This document shows positions 11,513-23,765 of a DNA stretch of 64,000 bases, in pieces. Source of the stretch: Stropharia rugosoannulata (taxonomy: Eukaryota > Basidiomycota > Agaricomycetes > Agaricales > Strophariaceae); contig JANCIK010000013.1 in the NCBI GenBank assembly GCA_028532985.1, forward strand, positions 806,001 to 870,000, given 5' to 3'. Position 1 is the first letter of the stretch. Every line of letters begins with the position of its first letter. Under the pieces are notes generated by a model. That model saw nothing but the letters and a program-made list of their open reading frames with translations. It was not told the DNA's origin and ran no database searches. The position numbers were made by a program, and so were the translations under genes.

Positions 11513-14326
11513 ATGGGAAAAGATGTAATCCTCCCCTTAGCTGGCCCGTCAAAATACCAAAACTCAAAAAAGTCGAAGAAACCGACCAAGCCTCTAGTTC
11601 GGACGTCCAAGCTCAAAAAGTTAAGCGAGAAACAGAAAATTGAAGCTCTAGAGAAAGCGGCAGCTGAATATGTAAGCTTCAAGTCTTAAAGCGTATATTC
11701 GCACTCACAAACTCTCTAAGGTTGTCCCCGATGACCTCAAACAATTTGCAGATCTCCCTATTTCTGATCTCACGAAAAAAGGTCTGTTATATTACTTCCA
11801 ATTGTTGACCAGTATCTCAACCTTGGTTAGGATTAAAGAAGGCATTCTTCGTTGATATGACTGATATCCAAAAGGAGAGCATTCCAGTCTCTCTTAAAGG
11901 GAAGGATGTTCTGGGGGCTGCTAGGACGGGCAGCGGAAAAACCCTCGCATTCCTAGTCCCTGTCCTCGAGATCTTGTACCGACGGAGGTGGAGTGCAGCT
12001 GATGGTCTGGGAGCTCTCATTGTTTCTCCAACGCGCGAACTGGTGCGTATCTATCTCCGTTCGTTCTATGCACTGACTGATGTCCACTGACCTAGGCCGT
12101 GCAAATATTCGATGTGCTGCGTTCAATAGGTGGATACCATTCATTCTCTGCTGGTCTCGTCATTGGCGGGAAAAACTTGAAGGACGAAAGCGACAGACTT
12201 TCGCGCATGAACATTCTTGTAGCGACCCCCGGACGGCTGCTCCAGCATATGGATCAAACTATTGGGTTCGATGCGGGGAATCTCCAAGTGCTTGGTACGT
12301 TTGTGATTCTGTCCAGCGGACAAGTTCTTATGCGCAGCACGTAGTTCTTGACGAGGCTGATCGTATTCTTGACATGGGATTCCAGAAGACTCTCACTGCG
12401 TTGCTTGGACATCTTCCAAAATCACGGCAAACCCTCCTCTTCTCCGCCACACAAACAGACTCCGTCGCTTCCCTTGCACGCCTCTCTCTCAAGGATCCCG
12501 TCTATATTGGTGTTAAAACCAATGAAACTCAGAGTGCGCTCTCTCGCATGCCGTCTAACCTTGAGCAACACTACCTAGTAGTCGAGCTCGACAAAAAACT
12601 GGACGTCCTTTGGAGCTTTATCAAAACTCATCTCCAAACCAAAATCATCGTGTTCCTGTCAAGTTGCAAGCAAGTACGCTTCGTGTTCGAGACGTTTTGC
12701 AAGATGCACCCCGGCATGCCCCTTCTCAACTTACACGGGAAGCAGAAACAGTCGGCGAGGTTGACCATGTATCAACGGTTTACCACAATGTCTCATGCTG
12801 TCCTACTTGCCACAGATATCGCTGCTCGTGGACTTGACTTTCCTTCGGTTGACTGGGTCATCCAGCTAGACGCACCTGAGGATGCGGATACATATATTCA
12901 CCGTGTTGGTCGGACGGCGCGGTACGAGAGCAAGGGCAAGAGTCTTCTTTTCCTATTGCCCAGTGAAGAGGAGGGGATGCTAGCCGCACTCAAAGCGAAG
13001 GATATTGAAGTATCCAAGATCAAAAACCGCGCTAGCAAAACTCAAAATATTCAAAATCAACTTCAAAATCTTGCTTTTCAAGATCCGGAGATCAAGTACC
13101 TTGGTCAACGGGTTCGTTTCTATTTCGTTTTTGTCTTACTTTATTCTAATAGCTTGTATCATAGGCCTTCGTATCCTACGTTCGCTCTATATATCTTCAC
13201 AAAGACAAGTCTATATTCAACGTCGATGCGTTGCCTGTCGACCGCTTTGCGGAATCACTTGGTCTGCCTGGAACGCCGAAAATCAAGTTCCTGAGTAAAG
13301 CAGCCGTGAAGCAACGGAAGAATGCTTCTCGCGCAGTGGAAGCTGCTCAGGCTGGCGCCGAGGATGACGAAGACGAGCCTCCCACTGATTCATCCGATGA
13401 AAGTGAGGACGATGGGGAGACATCAGCCTCCTCTGCAGATGAAGGCGAGATGGGCAACAAATCACCGTCTGCGACGAAACCGGCAAAGGTAAGTTTGCTT
13501 CTCTGCATCCTGTTCTGGAAAACTCTGGATATAGTACTTACAATCACTTAGGGTGATACTGTGCGAACAAAATACGATCGCATGTTCGAACGTAAAAACC
13601 AGAATGTGCTTTCGGAGCACTACCACAAGCTTATTGAACATGACCCCACGACGGTCGCAGACGACGATGATGACTTTATCGTTCTGAAGCGCGCGGATCA
13701 CGACCTGCCTGAGGACCTTCCCCCGAAAGATCCTGGCGACTTGTCCAAGCGCAAGCTCAAGCTCAGTCGCGCGAAGCAAACCATTGTTAAGAATGGTGTA
13801 GGGACCAAAACCATATTCGATGAGGAGGGCAATCCGCACGATGTGTATGAGATGGCGGATCCGGACGCCTGGTATGCAGCAAAGGGCGGTCTGGACGGTG
13901 CGAAACAAGAAGGTCAGTTGTTTGCCGCGAAGGAGGGCTCGAAGATGCGCGTCGCGGACGTCGTGGATAGGGAGGAGGCGAGAGCGAAGAAGCAGGAGAA
14001 GAAGAGGAAGAGGAAGGAGAAAGAAAAGGCTGTAAGTACTATACCGCTTTGCTTTTTGCTTTTTGCTCAGCGCTGAACTAACCTCGCCGCTTTATTCTTA
14101 TCAGAGGAATGAGCAGGATGCTGGAGCCGTTTTCGAGGCGCCGTCGGATGACGATGGATATGTGTCGCCTGACTTCGACCTCCCTGATTTGGGGTCGGAT
14201 GACGAGCAATCAGACTCACCACAGCCCCCTTCCAAGCGAGGCAAATATACACACCAGCCCATGTCAACAGAAGTCGGACTGGACGATGAGGAAGAGCTTG
14301 CATTGCGTTTGTTAGGCAGGAGGTAG
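11513..14326 (+). CDS. DBP4: DEAD-box ATP-dependent RNA helicase DBP4 (DDX10 type)
   Basis: Eight exons (11513-11671, 11721-11781, 11831-12042, 12096-12294, 12345-13111, 13165-13488, 13552-14031, 14105-14326) encode 807 residues. Helicase motifs appear in order: the Q motif with FVDMTDIQ near residue 80, Walker [10 protein letters not shown] near 103-111, PTREL, DEAD near 212, SAT, and in the second RecA lobe [11 protein letters not shown] and HRVGRTAR near 395. The DBP4/DDX10 assignment rests on the N-terminus ([15 protein letters not shown]), the segment [18 protein letters not shown] after the helicase core, and the long acidic and Lys-rich tail including [15 protein letters not shown]. 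The yeast counterpart is nucleolar and acts in early 18S rRNA processing, releasing U14 snoRNA. The gene looks intact. Confidence 0.96.
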
Positions 14327-14669
14327 TATTGTGATGATGCGGTGATAAGATTCATTTGACTTGCATTTGCAGTATGCCCATCTTACCTTGTTCAGTCCTA
14401 TTGAATGGATGTCATTCGGCTTTGGAGAACGCATACTCTGTGTCACGTCTCCTTGGAAGGACACCGGATACTTTAAAGGCAAACTGCTGTTACAATAAAG
14501 AATATCATATGAAGGCCTATACTGCAAGCTTATAAACTTCCCCAAAACGTCCCACAGAGAAATAAATCGCATATTTGTTCAACAACAAGGATAGAGTAGG
14601 TCAAAAGCGGTATTCGCTCATACATGATTTCCAGTGGATTAGATAGGTTCCTGTTGACATTGTTAGTGG

Positions 14670-15635
14670 ATGCTAATCTGTTCTCACATAATGTTTCCTC
14701 GAGGACTTCGACTTCTACAAGCGATGTTCGGGAGCCGATTAAGGAAAAACTCGACCATGCAAGCAGGATTAATTGCAATCATGCATGTCACATTCGAAGG
14801 ACTGTCAGAAGTACGTCAATGCTGACTGTATTAATATGAACATTTCTAGATGCCTCGCTTTACATACATGGCGTATGGATATTTGAATGGCTGCGCCCTC
14901 GTAATTGCTGCCCATGCTGGGTGTCTAGTCTTCAATTACTTCCCGTTACAGTCCATATTCCTGTATGATTTCTTTCAATTTTGCCCTTCAGCACTAGTCC
15001 TGTCCTGCTATCTGAAGACAGTTCGGGACTTGACAATTCTTCGTTCCCCCGCTTCTTGGCATTCGACGAAGACTATAAGAACATTGTACGGTGAATCATT
15101 CATTCGACCTTGTTGTACTTCAGTAGATACTTACCGTTTGAATTATCCCCTGCAGGCTGATATATTATCTCGACTCTTGGACCAATAAATTCATACGTCT
15201 CTCTTCTCCCCTACCTCGCTATCAACCCACCTCGATTCAGCTGAATATTTGTACCCTCTCGGTTCCTATGTCGCATTATCCATTCAGGCATTCAACGTAT
15301 TGGACAGGTGGCGACCCCATATTTACTTCAGAACTTCCGGTGAGCTTCCTATACTTTTTAATGCACATACAGTCTTATGTAAGTTATCGATGTCGCAGCC
15401 GATGAATAGTACAGAAGATATTCTCCAGGACGTCTTTATGCGAGATAGAAATATAATCCATGCTGCAAACAGAGTGCGCAGATTTCATCGACTGAGGAAA
15501 GTAATGAGATCGATTGGGGTATGTCGGCGTTATTCTACCTCAAACGTCCGTACTGAAAAATTTCAGCATTGGAGAAGATATCACATCAAATCCAACTTCT
15601 TCTTTCTACCGCGCAGCGTGCGCAGTGTATATTAA
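14670..15635 (+). CDS. Hypothetical protein, six exons, unrecognised
   Basis: Exons 14670-14810, 14850-14962, 15022-15090, 15156-15339, 15399-15518 and 15567-15635 join into 231 codons without a stop. All introns have good donors (GTACGT, GTATGA, GTGAAT, GTGAGC, GTATGT) and acceptors, and the phases match, which is the main reason to believe the gene. The product has a moderately hydrophobic stretch near residues 55-80 (YLNGCALVIAAHAGCLVFNY) and a C-terminal basic region (VRRFHRLRKVMRSIG). In between are the segments SSFPRFLAFDEDYKNIVR and YYLDSWTNKFIRLSSPLP. No family is recognised. Several in-frame ATGs occur in exon 1 (14670, 14691, 14724, 14757), so the true start is uncertain. It may be an orphan or rapidly evolving gene. 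Confidence 0.5.
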
Positions 15636-16649
15636 TGGCAGTACTCGGCGCAGATCTGACATGCTTCCATTTTCCCGTTTCCCGGATTGCCACTCCCTGG
15701 TCATCACGACCCCTAGGAGGCATGCACGTACATAATGTTTCACACTTCACATACACTCATTTACCGTTGGTTTACTGTCTTGATAGCGTTTAGCAGTTTA
15801 GTTCCCGTTGAACTCACACAAATTAGATCTCTTGAACCTGCTGCAATTTACTACTAATCACATTCCTTGGTTATTCGTCTACTCTGTAATCCTCTTTCAA
15901 TCAGGTTCTGCACAACCTTCCCGACATGCAACTGTCCTTGTACGAGTATTATTCTGAAGATTTTTCTTTCTCTTACGTGCTTATATTTTGGTACTACTTG
16001 TACAATTGTAACATGTTAACAGGCATCATTGCATGCGTCTACAACCAATTCATAAAATGTAGAGTTGATTTATAGCATTTTTTCAAGTAAAAGTCAGCAA
16101 CTTCGGTTACTTCGCTCAACCATCGTGAACTAATCGTTAGTCAACTTGAGGCATTGTTGAGGCAAGTCCCTCGAATGTGGCTGACGTAAGATTTAGAATA
16201 ATTCCGTCGCCGCACCGGATCGGCTGCAAACGGCGCAGCACCTTCCTTTTAGACTTACGATCTACTACGCATGCAATATCTTTGGGCCACCTACGACTCA
16301 GTACTCAATCCCCTATAATCCCAATCAGCTCCTACAGTTTCCCAGTGTGATCATCGCTGTTTCCAATCAAGGCGTCATATGTTCATTTAACCTGAAAACG
16401 TGTCTTCGAGCATCATGATGCCGTGCACCATGTACGCCAGTATTTAAGTTGCGTGCGCACAAGCTCCCTTGGGCTTCGGGCTTTCCTTCATACCGCTGAG
16501 CGCAGGCCAGCACGGCGGGCTAACCTTCTCCAAAAAACTGATCTGGCTATCTTTATAAGGGATCCACGAGGCGTTTGGGAGATGCACCCTGTCAGCCCAC
16601 TCAGTATCTTGTCCAAACCGCCTTCCGCTTAGACCTAGCCTTCTGTTCG
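15636..16649. other. Intergenic, no gene seen
   Basis: About 1 kb. Only short open frames, none with splice support. The final 200 bases before 16650 presumably hold the next gene's promoter. Confidence 0.4.
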
Positions 16650-17442
16650 ATGGTCTCTCCTACAATCGGTTTCTACGAAGTACCTGGGACAAATATGGCA
16701 GATAATGAAGAAGGAAATCGGCTCTTGAATACTAAGTACTTCTATCCGGGCGGAGATGCCGCGTCCTCAACGCAGGTATTTCTTTCTCTTTACGAAGAAG
16801 AGGAGGCCTGGGAGGAGCCTGGATGGCTCGGAGATGATCATTTATACCCCGCTTACTCGAACGAGTCACGAATGGGTACTGGGCTTGGAAACATGCGCCG
16901 ACCCAGTGTCTTCTTTGTGTCGCGGTTGTTCGACTCTATAATAGGTTTTCATAAGGTCAGTGTAGTAGCTCAACGTCTGTTTATGTGGAGGGCACTTAAT
17001 GATTTGAACAAAAGGGCTGTCTTGATCTATCAGGACGTCATCCCGAAGTGTGTTGATTCTGTATGCAATGGTTAAAACGACTCATAATTTATGCCCTACA
17101 GAGATATTATCAATTGCAGCGTCAATGGAATAAGTTCCTATGGGGCTTACTCAATCTGCAAATGGTACAAGAGCCCCCGGAGTATCTGGATTTAACGGGT
17201 ATAAGTACCTTCTCGTCGGTCAAAATTGACGACTGACAGGGTCCTCAGGGCACCTCCGTACCGGGAGCGAACGATGGCGACGCTTTTTAGCTAAGTGGCG
17301 GTTACCAGAGTCTACGTGCTATGGTCAGCTTATAAAATGCGTCCGTGAGTGGCAAATATTACGGATACAGCAGTCCCTCAACTGTTCACAGAAAACGTCC
17401 TTCGTGAACTTAGACAACACCCCATTCCAATATTTCAGATGA
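16650..17442 (+). CDS. Hypothetical protein, four exons, overlapping the F-box gene start
   Basis: Exons 16650-16955, 17015-17047, 17102-17198 and 17240-17442 give 212 codons in frame. The N-terminal half is acidic (YEEEEAWEEPGWLGDD), the C-terminal half is Trp/Arg/Leu-rich (RQWNKFLWGLLNLQMVQEPP, then WRRFLAKWRLPESTCYGQLI). An alternative start is the ATG at 16695. No known domain is recognised. The stop codon (17440-17442) overlaps the presumed start of the F-box gene (17439) as ATGA. A GTCCGT donor at 17346 would let the last exon splice in frame onto that ATG, so these two models could be one gene encoding a longer F-box protein. The exon phases agree throughout. Confidence 0.42.
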
Positions 17443-19030
17443 AGCACCTTATCGAGCTACCATCGGAAGTGTTGGACATCATTGTTGATATGACAAGCGC
17501 CCTTCAGACTAAGGCATTATCAAATACTTGTCATAAGCTTAACGACATTGGACGCCGCCATCTCTTTAAGGTATGGCTGTTGAATGATTCTACGGAACAC
17601 ATTCTGAACTATATGCTGTATAGGTCTGGCGCATGAAGCTCAGCGTTCCATCCTATGTTAGCCCATTCAATATCGAATTCTCTTCGTTTGACATCCCCAC
17701 CGTGGCCAAGTACTGTCGTCTTGACCTGCAAAAGAACGCTGACTTCATTCTCCATTCACCCCATGTTTGCCAGCGTATCAAAACTCTCGTACTGGCCGAT
17801 GAGTGGTCCGTGAGCCGCCGCGCACAACCTTACGAGAATAACCCATTCGCTTTGGGAATGGAATTCTATACATCCGTAACTAAAATTTATTCATCTGTTC
17901 TCCGCGCTGTCTCGAATGTCACAACGGTCATTCTTCACAATTTGGAGATCAACGTAGATCTCCTTCGTAAACTTGCGGATGTTCCCAACCTTCACACTCT
18001 TGAACTTCACCTGTGCCACATACCGCGTCCGGTTTGCAGACGCCTGGCATCTGATACTCTTTTATCCTGCGCCCGAATCACCAATCTACGCATATTCATG
18101 GATTCCAGCTTTGCCGATACCCACAGCCAGTGGTTCGCTATCCTTCTCTGCCCCAATATCCGAACTCTTTCTGTGGTTCAGTATGGTGTTGGTCCTTTCC
18201 CAGCTCCCGACCCTCTGTTCTGGAAGCACTGTTCGCTGAATAATCTCGAGCGACTCGCTCTCGATAATATCGACGTAGGAGACCTTGCGGAGTTCACCAG
18301 ATTCTTCAAACATAATCGCCCAGCGAGCGTATACCTGACGCACTTCAAGCTTCACATGGAGTGGGGAATTTCCGACGCCGAGGTCCTGACCCTCCTCTTT
18401 GCACTACACTCTGCGCCATTGGAGGTGCTTGTGCTCGAAGGACTTGCAGAGGCGGAGTTTGTGATGTTCAAACAAATTGCATTCCAGTACCCCATGCTTC
18501 ACGCTTTGACCGTCATACGCCGGGAGAACAGCAGTCAACACAACAACAAGCTAGCAGCATGGCCGCACGCATCCTGGGAATACGCCCCGCACTTTATCGG
18601 CTTCCGCGCGCTGCGCTATTTCTGTTGGAACTTCCGCACTGAGTACTGGGACGCGACGCCAAGTACGCTGGTCGCATTCGAACTCGGCTTCCCGCCCCCG
18701 TCGTCCTTCGCTGCATCCCGCCATTGTCACTCTGGTTCCGCTGACTATTATGACCTGACGGACGACGTGCCGCCATACTTTTTGGACACTCATTTGATGG
18801 CGCTGCCGTTTGCGGCGCACTGCCCGACGCTGCAGTCGTTCTCGATCATGGACCGGACGATTGATATGGTCTGTAGGATCAAACGACATCCTACAACGGG
18901 CACGCCTCAGTTGACCGCCAAATACTATCAGATGCATTCGTTTGCGGCTTGGGACACGCAACAATGGAATACTTGGGGACCAAATTGGCCCGCTTTGTTG
19001 CCTCTGCCTCAGCACGAGCGTGACTATTGA
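17439..19030 (+). CDS. F-box protein with leucine-rich C-terminal region
   Basis: Two exons (17439-17570 and 17624-19030) encode 512 residues. The N-terminal F-box reads MKHLIELPSEVLDIIVDMT and continues through ALSNTCHKLNDIGRRHLF across the intron. F-box proteins bind Skp1 and present targets to SCF ubiquitin ligases. The remaining 460 residues show irregular leucine-rich repeat rhythm (VPNLHTLELHLCHIPRPV, NLERLALDNIDVGDL, APLEVLVLEGLAEAEFV) typical of the very large, fast-evolving F-box families of mushrooms, and end in a Trp-rich segment. The target cannot be inferred. The start is the first ATG in frame, but a TTTCAG acceptor directly precedes it, so an upstream exon is possible. Confidence 0.82.
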
Positions 19031-21299
19031 AGTTTATCGATAAAACAAATTCTGAGGAATTTTCTGTAAATTTCATTTAATTTCCTCTAATATATGAATT
19101 ATCATCTGGAATGTTTCTATCTCGGATTACAGACCATTCATCTAGTGCCCTCACCATTTTCGAAGATCTGTCACTGGCCGTTATTGTCACCCTTCAGCTT
19201 ACTTCGGGAACATACATCCTTTCAAAATTCAAGCTTCAAGCGTCACGCTTCAGAGTCCCTTACCGTAACCTTTCCATATGGATTCTGGATCTTCAAAGCT
19301 CAAGTGGACGAACTTGTTAGCCGCGATTCTATGATATATGTTCATGTACTCTCAGGTTTTAGGTCGTTATCAGCAAACAGTCACTCGCGAGCGCTGCCAC
19401 TTTGTAAAATATTTCGTTTTCATCTCAACCGAGGCAGCGCCTACCTTCAGCTCAGCTGAGCTGTATTGGCGCAAATAACTCCCCATGATGATCATCAAGA
19501 GCTGTTACCTTGTTCTTGTTCTACTATCGAAACCTTTGGTACCCTTCGAACTGCCACTGCCTCTGAGGAACGGAATGAAAATGTCATGAACAGAAGTCTC
19601 GTCTCATTTCACAGTTCACACTGCTGTGTCATGAAGCTCATATAGATGCTTTCCAACTTCAAGTGTACTGAGCGTAGACATATGCGATTCTAAGAACAGA
19701 TAACAGGTTAATGGGGTGTGCGATAGGTGTCTCTTGTTAAGTAGTTAGCAATGAGAAGGCAAGTATTAACGGTTGGCGAGCGGCAGATCTTCGGTAGCAT
19801 ATATTTAGCGATCGCAATGCCGCTTTCGGCATTTCACGTGATGGACGCGTTCGCGTTTAATTACAAACACAGTACTCTTGGCACCAGGCACACTCCCTAG
19901 TTGCTCCCCAGTTTTACAACCCCTCCTCTGCTACCATCTCTTCGCTCAACCCGATATTCTCAGATGGCACCGCATTAGTAATGTAACACTAAAATCTCAC
20001 AGCTCCGATGCTAACTACATTTACAGATTCGCTGCCTTGTCATCCCGTCATGAGCTGTTGCCTGTCTTGAGCTTGACCCATTGCTATCACCGCAGATATG
20101 TTATCCTGTCACCAGTCTATCTACATATCTGAAGCCCCCTTTCAATGCGTCCCGTAGCTTCTCTCACGTCAAAACCTGTTCGTTCCCCTCCAAGACGTTA
20201 TGAGCCTCAACCAAGCTGCGACGATGTCCATGGAGCTAACTTGACGGTTCAAAGCTGAAAGCTGCCTGCTCTTACGAGATCGCGTCGCGTCTGAATGAGA
20301 CATACGGCCTTAGGGGCCGAGTGGTGGCTGGCGTTGTCAGGCGTTGTCTCGACAGGGGAAATGTACGCGCACGTAGTGAGTTTATTGGGTGGGATTCGCG
20401 CATATACTCAACTGATTAACTGAATTCATCTCTCAGTCAACTGATTAACCGAGTTGGCGCATATACATATGTAGTGGGTTACTTGATTCATTTCACGCAT
20501 ATATTTAGCTATGTAGTTAACGGACTTCACGGCTCATCTGGGACGCGGTTGACCGTGTCCGCCCATACAACGATTTCGGTTAACGATATTGGCGCGTGTA
20601 GTGAGCCTGCTGGTTGATTTCGGGCATACATGTATGTAGCGAGCTCAATAAGAAATTGAGTTGACTAACCCACTTGTGCACAGAGAGTTCTGTAATGAAC
20701 ACGAGTGTATGGAGTCGACTGAGCCGCTAAACTTGTAGTTTGTGCACATGACACATGACCATCTGAGGCCTTACACACACATGTTGATCAAGGGTCTGGG
20801 TATGTCTTTTCTTATCCATGATAGATACATTCCATCAGAGCTAATCCTTATCTTGGCTAAAGCTTCTTACTGCCCTTTTCTTCCATGGCACAGGTATTTA
20901 CCTGATAACACATCATTCTGCAGGACGCAGTGTTCATTAGGTTAAACAAAATCTGACCGCAACGGAGATCTATTGTACGGCAGTGATGCAAATGAACAAG
21001 GCTCTATGTATGTATGAGGGCATGAGAAGAACAGTCTCACGCTACCAAGATTGAAAGACACAACGCCGTGTAAATCCGGTCGGGTAATGTTGATGCAAGT
21101 TAGAAGTACCCACACCACGTGGGGAAAAAAGGGTATGTATTGGCGAAAAACGAAAGCCTGGACTATGGATACAGTGATATTTAAATTACGGATGGCGTAT
21201 GTAGATAAATACGGCGCGTAGGCGCAACCCGACGATGGAAGAAGCGAAGAAAGGAGTGGACGGTTAGCTTGCTAGCCTAATGATGGGAAAACGACAAGG
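19031..21299. other. Long intergenic region with degenerate repeats, no gene seen
   Basis: About 2.3 kb between the F-box gene and the convergent CFEM gene. Open frames are short and lack motifs. The part at 20380-20665 is internally repetitive and listed separately. Confidence 0.4.
20380..20665. repeat. Degenerate short repeats, CGCATATA and CAACTGATTAAC words
   Basis: The word CAACTGATTAAC occurs twice (near 20409 and 20439). GCGCATATA or a close variant recurs near 20398, 20458, 20498 and (as GGGCATACA) 20623, each in sequence like GTAGTGRGYT. The arrangement looks like a decayed tandem array with units of roughly 40-60 bases. No coding potential is seen. Confidence 0.4.
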
Positions 21300-21902
21300 T
21301 TAAAGGGCAAGGGCCAAGAGACCAGCCGCTCCGAGAGCGACGAGGCCGTTGACAGCGCGCGCAGGTGCGGCAGCGGAAGTATTGGATGTGGTCGGCGCGC
21401 TGGAAGTGGAAGAACCAGTGCTGGATGAACTGGAGCCAGTTCCAGAGGAACTTGAGCTGGGAGATGTGGGTGTGGAGCTGCTTCCAGATGAAGAAGAGGT
21501 GGGTGTACCGGTGCTGGGCTGGGTGGAGGTAAGAGTGACACCCTGAAAGCAAGAATAAGTAAAAAGTAGAAGCAGTAACTGTGGAAGTACGTACAACAGC
21601 AGCGCAGATACCCTGCGAGACAGAAATGGCCTTTTGAAGGTCTGCACCTTGGCAGGCGCTCTCTATGCATGTGGTAGTTCCCGTGACGAAGGAGGGCGTC
21701 TTGCAGAGACAAAGGACATTGGTTGCAGACCCGCAATCGCCCAAGTTGGCGTTGGCAAGGCACGAGTTGGCGCAGTCTATGTTAGGTTAGCACAAAGAAT
21801 AAGAGACGTTGTCGATGAGCACTGACCTGGGTAGGGGCTCTGACGGGCAACGAGCGAAGCAGAGGCCGAGACGGCGAGGAGGGCGAGGGCGAAGAACTGC
21901 AT
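21300..21902 (-). CDS. CFEM-domain protein with signal peptide and probable GPI anchor
   Basis: Three exons (21827-21902, 21595-21776, 21300-21542) encode 166 residues. A signal peptide (MQFFALALLAVSASASLVA) is followed by an eight-cysteine CFEM domain: DCANSC, GDCGS, VLCLC, TTTCIESAC and QGICAAV contain all eight cysteines in the expected order. Then comes a Ser/Thr/Pro-rich, probably O-glycosylated region of about 60 residues. A hydrophobic C-terminal tail (AVNGLVALGAAGLLALAL) after small residues suggests a GPI anchor. CFEM proteins sit on the fungal wall or membrane and can bind haem iron or act in host contact; which applies here is unknown. Intron 1 falls just before the first CFEM cysteine. 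The gene is divergent from eL31. Confidence 0.92.
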
Positions 21903-22305
21903 GGTGGTGGAGGGAAGCGAAGTGCAGGTAGCTACTTAGATGGGACTAAACCAAGCTGGGGAATGAGGGTTGTCTGTCAGGTTTATATAACCGCGGCTTC
22001 TGTGTGTGCCTGACGGGTGGGAGAGGCGCACGCGGGAAAGCTGTTGCGCACACAATGGGAAGCCATCAGCACAATGGGATGCGCATTCAAAGCACAAAGG
22101 CAACAAACACATGTCCATATTTGGCTCATCCATCTTTGCCTCCGCGATCACGCGTGACCAAAGTCCATCACGGCTTTCTCCGCCGGCACGCCGGGCACCG
22201 CGAGAGCTGGCAAGCCACTGAACCTTAGTTTGTTTACACAACAGACGTAGCCAAATAAGCCAACCCGGTACGCCTTTTGCTCATCGACCCCGACATCCGC
22301 AAGAC
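21903..22305. promoter_or_regulatory. Bidirectional promoter between the CFEM gene and eL31
   Basis: About 400 bases separate divergent starts of a secreted-protein gene and a ribosomal protein gene. I see no single strong motif; the eL31 side is CT- and C-rich just before the start codon. Confidence 0.45.
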
Positions 22306-22961
22306 ATGGTACGTCGTTGCGCTGCCCCGCTTTGCCGCTATCGCTGACCCCGACCAGGCCCCAACAGGTACAAAAACCAAGGTCCGTACGCCCACATCAT
22401 TCAATCCCACAGGAGTCAGACAATAATGCTCACATTTACATTGTCCCTTCCGCCCTCCCACCCTGCTTCCCATAGAACACCGGCAAGACGCGCTCTGCGC
22501 TCCAGGATGTTGTCACCCGCGAGTACACCATCCATCTGCACAAGCGCGTGCACGGCCGCTCTTTCAAGAAGCGCGCTCCCTGGGCCGTGAAGTCTGTCAT
22601 TGATTTCGCCCAGAAGACCATGGGCACCTCGGACGTCCGTCTCGACCCCAAGCTCAACCAGGCTGTATGGGCCCAGGGCATCAAGACAGTGCCCCACCGT
22701 CTGCGTGTCAAGCTCGAGAGTGCGCCTTGTGTCATCTTGATAGACGGGACCAAGCTGATCTGCTTTTCCTTGAATTTGCAGGGAAGCGCAATGACGACGA
22801 GGGTGCCAAGGAGAAGCTTTACACCTATGTTTCGCACGTCCCCGTCGTCTCGTTCAAGGTGCGTATATGCGCTTCCTGCCTATCCTTCGATCCTCCTAAT
22901 AGTTATGTCTATTTTTACCCGCATACAGGGTCTGCAAACCGTCGTGGTCGATGCCGAGTAA
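22306..22961 (+). CDS. RPL31: 60S ribosomal protein eL31
   Basis: Four exons (22306-22308, 22476-22719, 22782-22858, 22929-22961) encode 118 residues. The body is textbook eL31: [60 protein letters not shown], then [20 protein letters not shown] and the end [10 protein letters not shown]. eL31 lies near the peptide exit tunnel of the large subunit. The coding frame has a stop (TAG of the acceptor) directly before AACACCGGC, so the initiator must be spliced in. The ATG at 22306 is followed at once by a GTACGT donor, giving a first coding exon of just the start codon and a 167-base intron, the longest in this gene. A 5' intron is common in ribosomal-protein genes. Confidence 0.93.
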
Positions 22962-23765
22962 TCCCTTCGTTGTGGCCTGTCCTTGTCTTGTCATTCCCAC
23001 CTGTATGCATGCATGCAATCCCATCCTATGCACCATGCCCCGCACGCCAGAGCGTTATTATGTCCTCGTATCCCCACATCAGTTCAATTTCAAAAAATGC
23101 GCGCCTACAGTCGTGCAGTATGTAATTCTAGCCCATGAGTTTTGTTAAGCCCGAAGATATGTGCTCACGACTACCATTGCTTCTCGTCTATCCTTCACCT
23201 TAAACTCTTCCCCATCGCCCTAAGATATAGAAGCCTAAAGGAACGCGTTGCGGAGTGCTGCTGATATTCTGTGTGCATTCTACATGAAGACGTTTATGTT
23301 TGCGCTCTGTTGATTCTAAGTCTATCAAATTGCATACATATGTGTCCCTGACGATTGTGCTTGTAGAAAGGAAGTACTTGCCTTGAAATTACTTATGTGA
23401 TTGTGTCAATACACCGTTAGCCGATCAGTGAAGTGGTAAGCGATCATAAACTTGGACTCGATTCGCTTGAACGCATCAATTTCTTGCGGAATGGGTGCAG
23501 CCCAAGTTCGGCGGTTATACAAGTCATGATTTTATTTATGCATTGACATGGCACGGACGACTGACCTTGCCCGGGACGCATATAACGTAGCAACCACGCA
23601 GTCGAATCAATTTATCTTTACGATGTAGAGTGGCTTCAACGTGCCTTCATCTCCTTCACACTGCGTCCGTTCTAGTCCGTGTGTTCATAAGAGGGAAACC
23701 CGCCCTGAACGCTCGCTACCTGGAAGCATTTAATCCTTCTGCCTCGTTCACTACTCGCTCGCATT
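22962..23765. other. Intergenic, no gene seen
   Basis: About 800 bases after eL31. It contains the eL31 3' end and nothing else that I can support. Confidence 0.4.

Noticed and set aside
18551..19015. Long antisense frames across the F-box exon (also across amidase and RPF2 exons)
   Set aside because: Antisense shadows of GC-rich coding exons; no independent signals.
16650..22961. Secondary-metabolite or defence gene cluster
   Set aside because: Neighbouring genes (F-box, CFEM, eL31) have unrelated roles and no synthase, P450 or transporter set is present.
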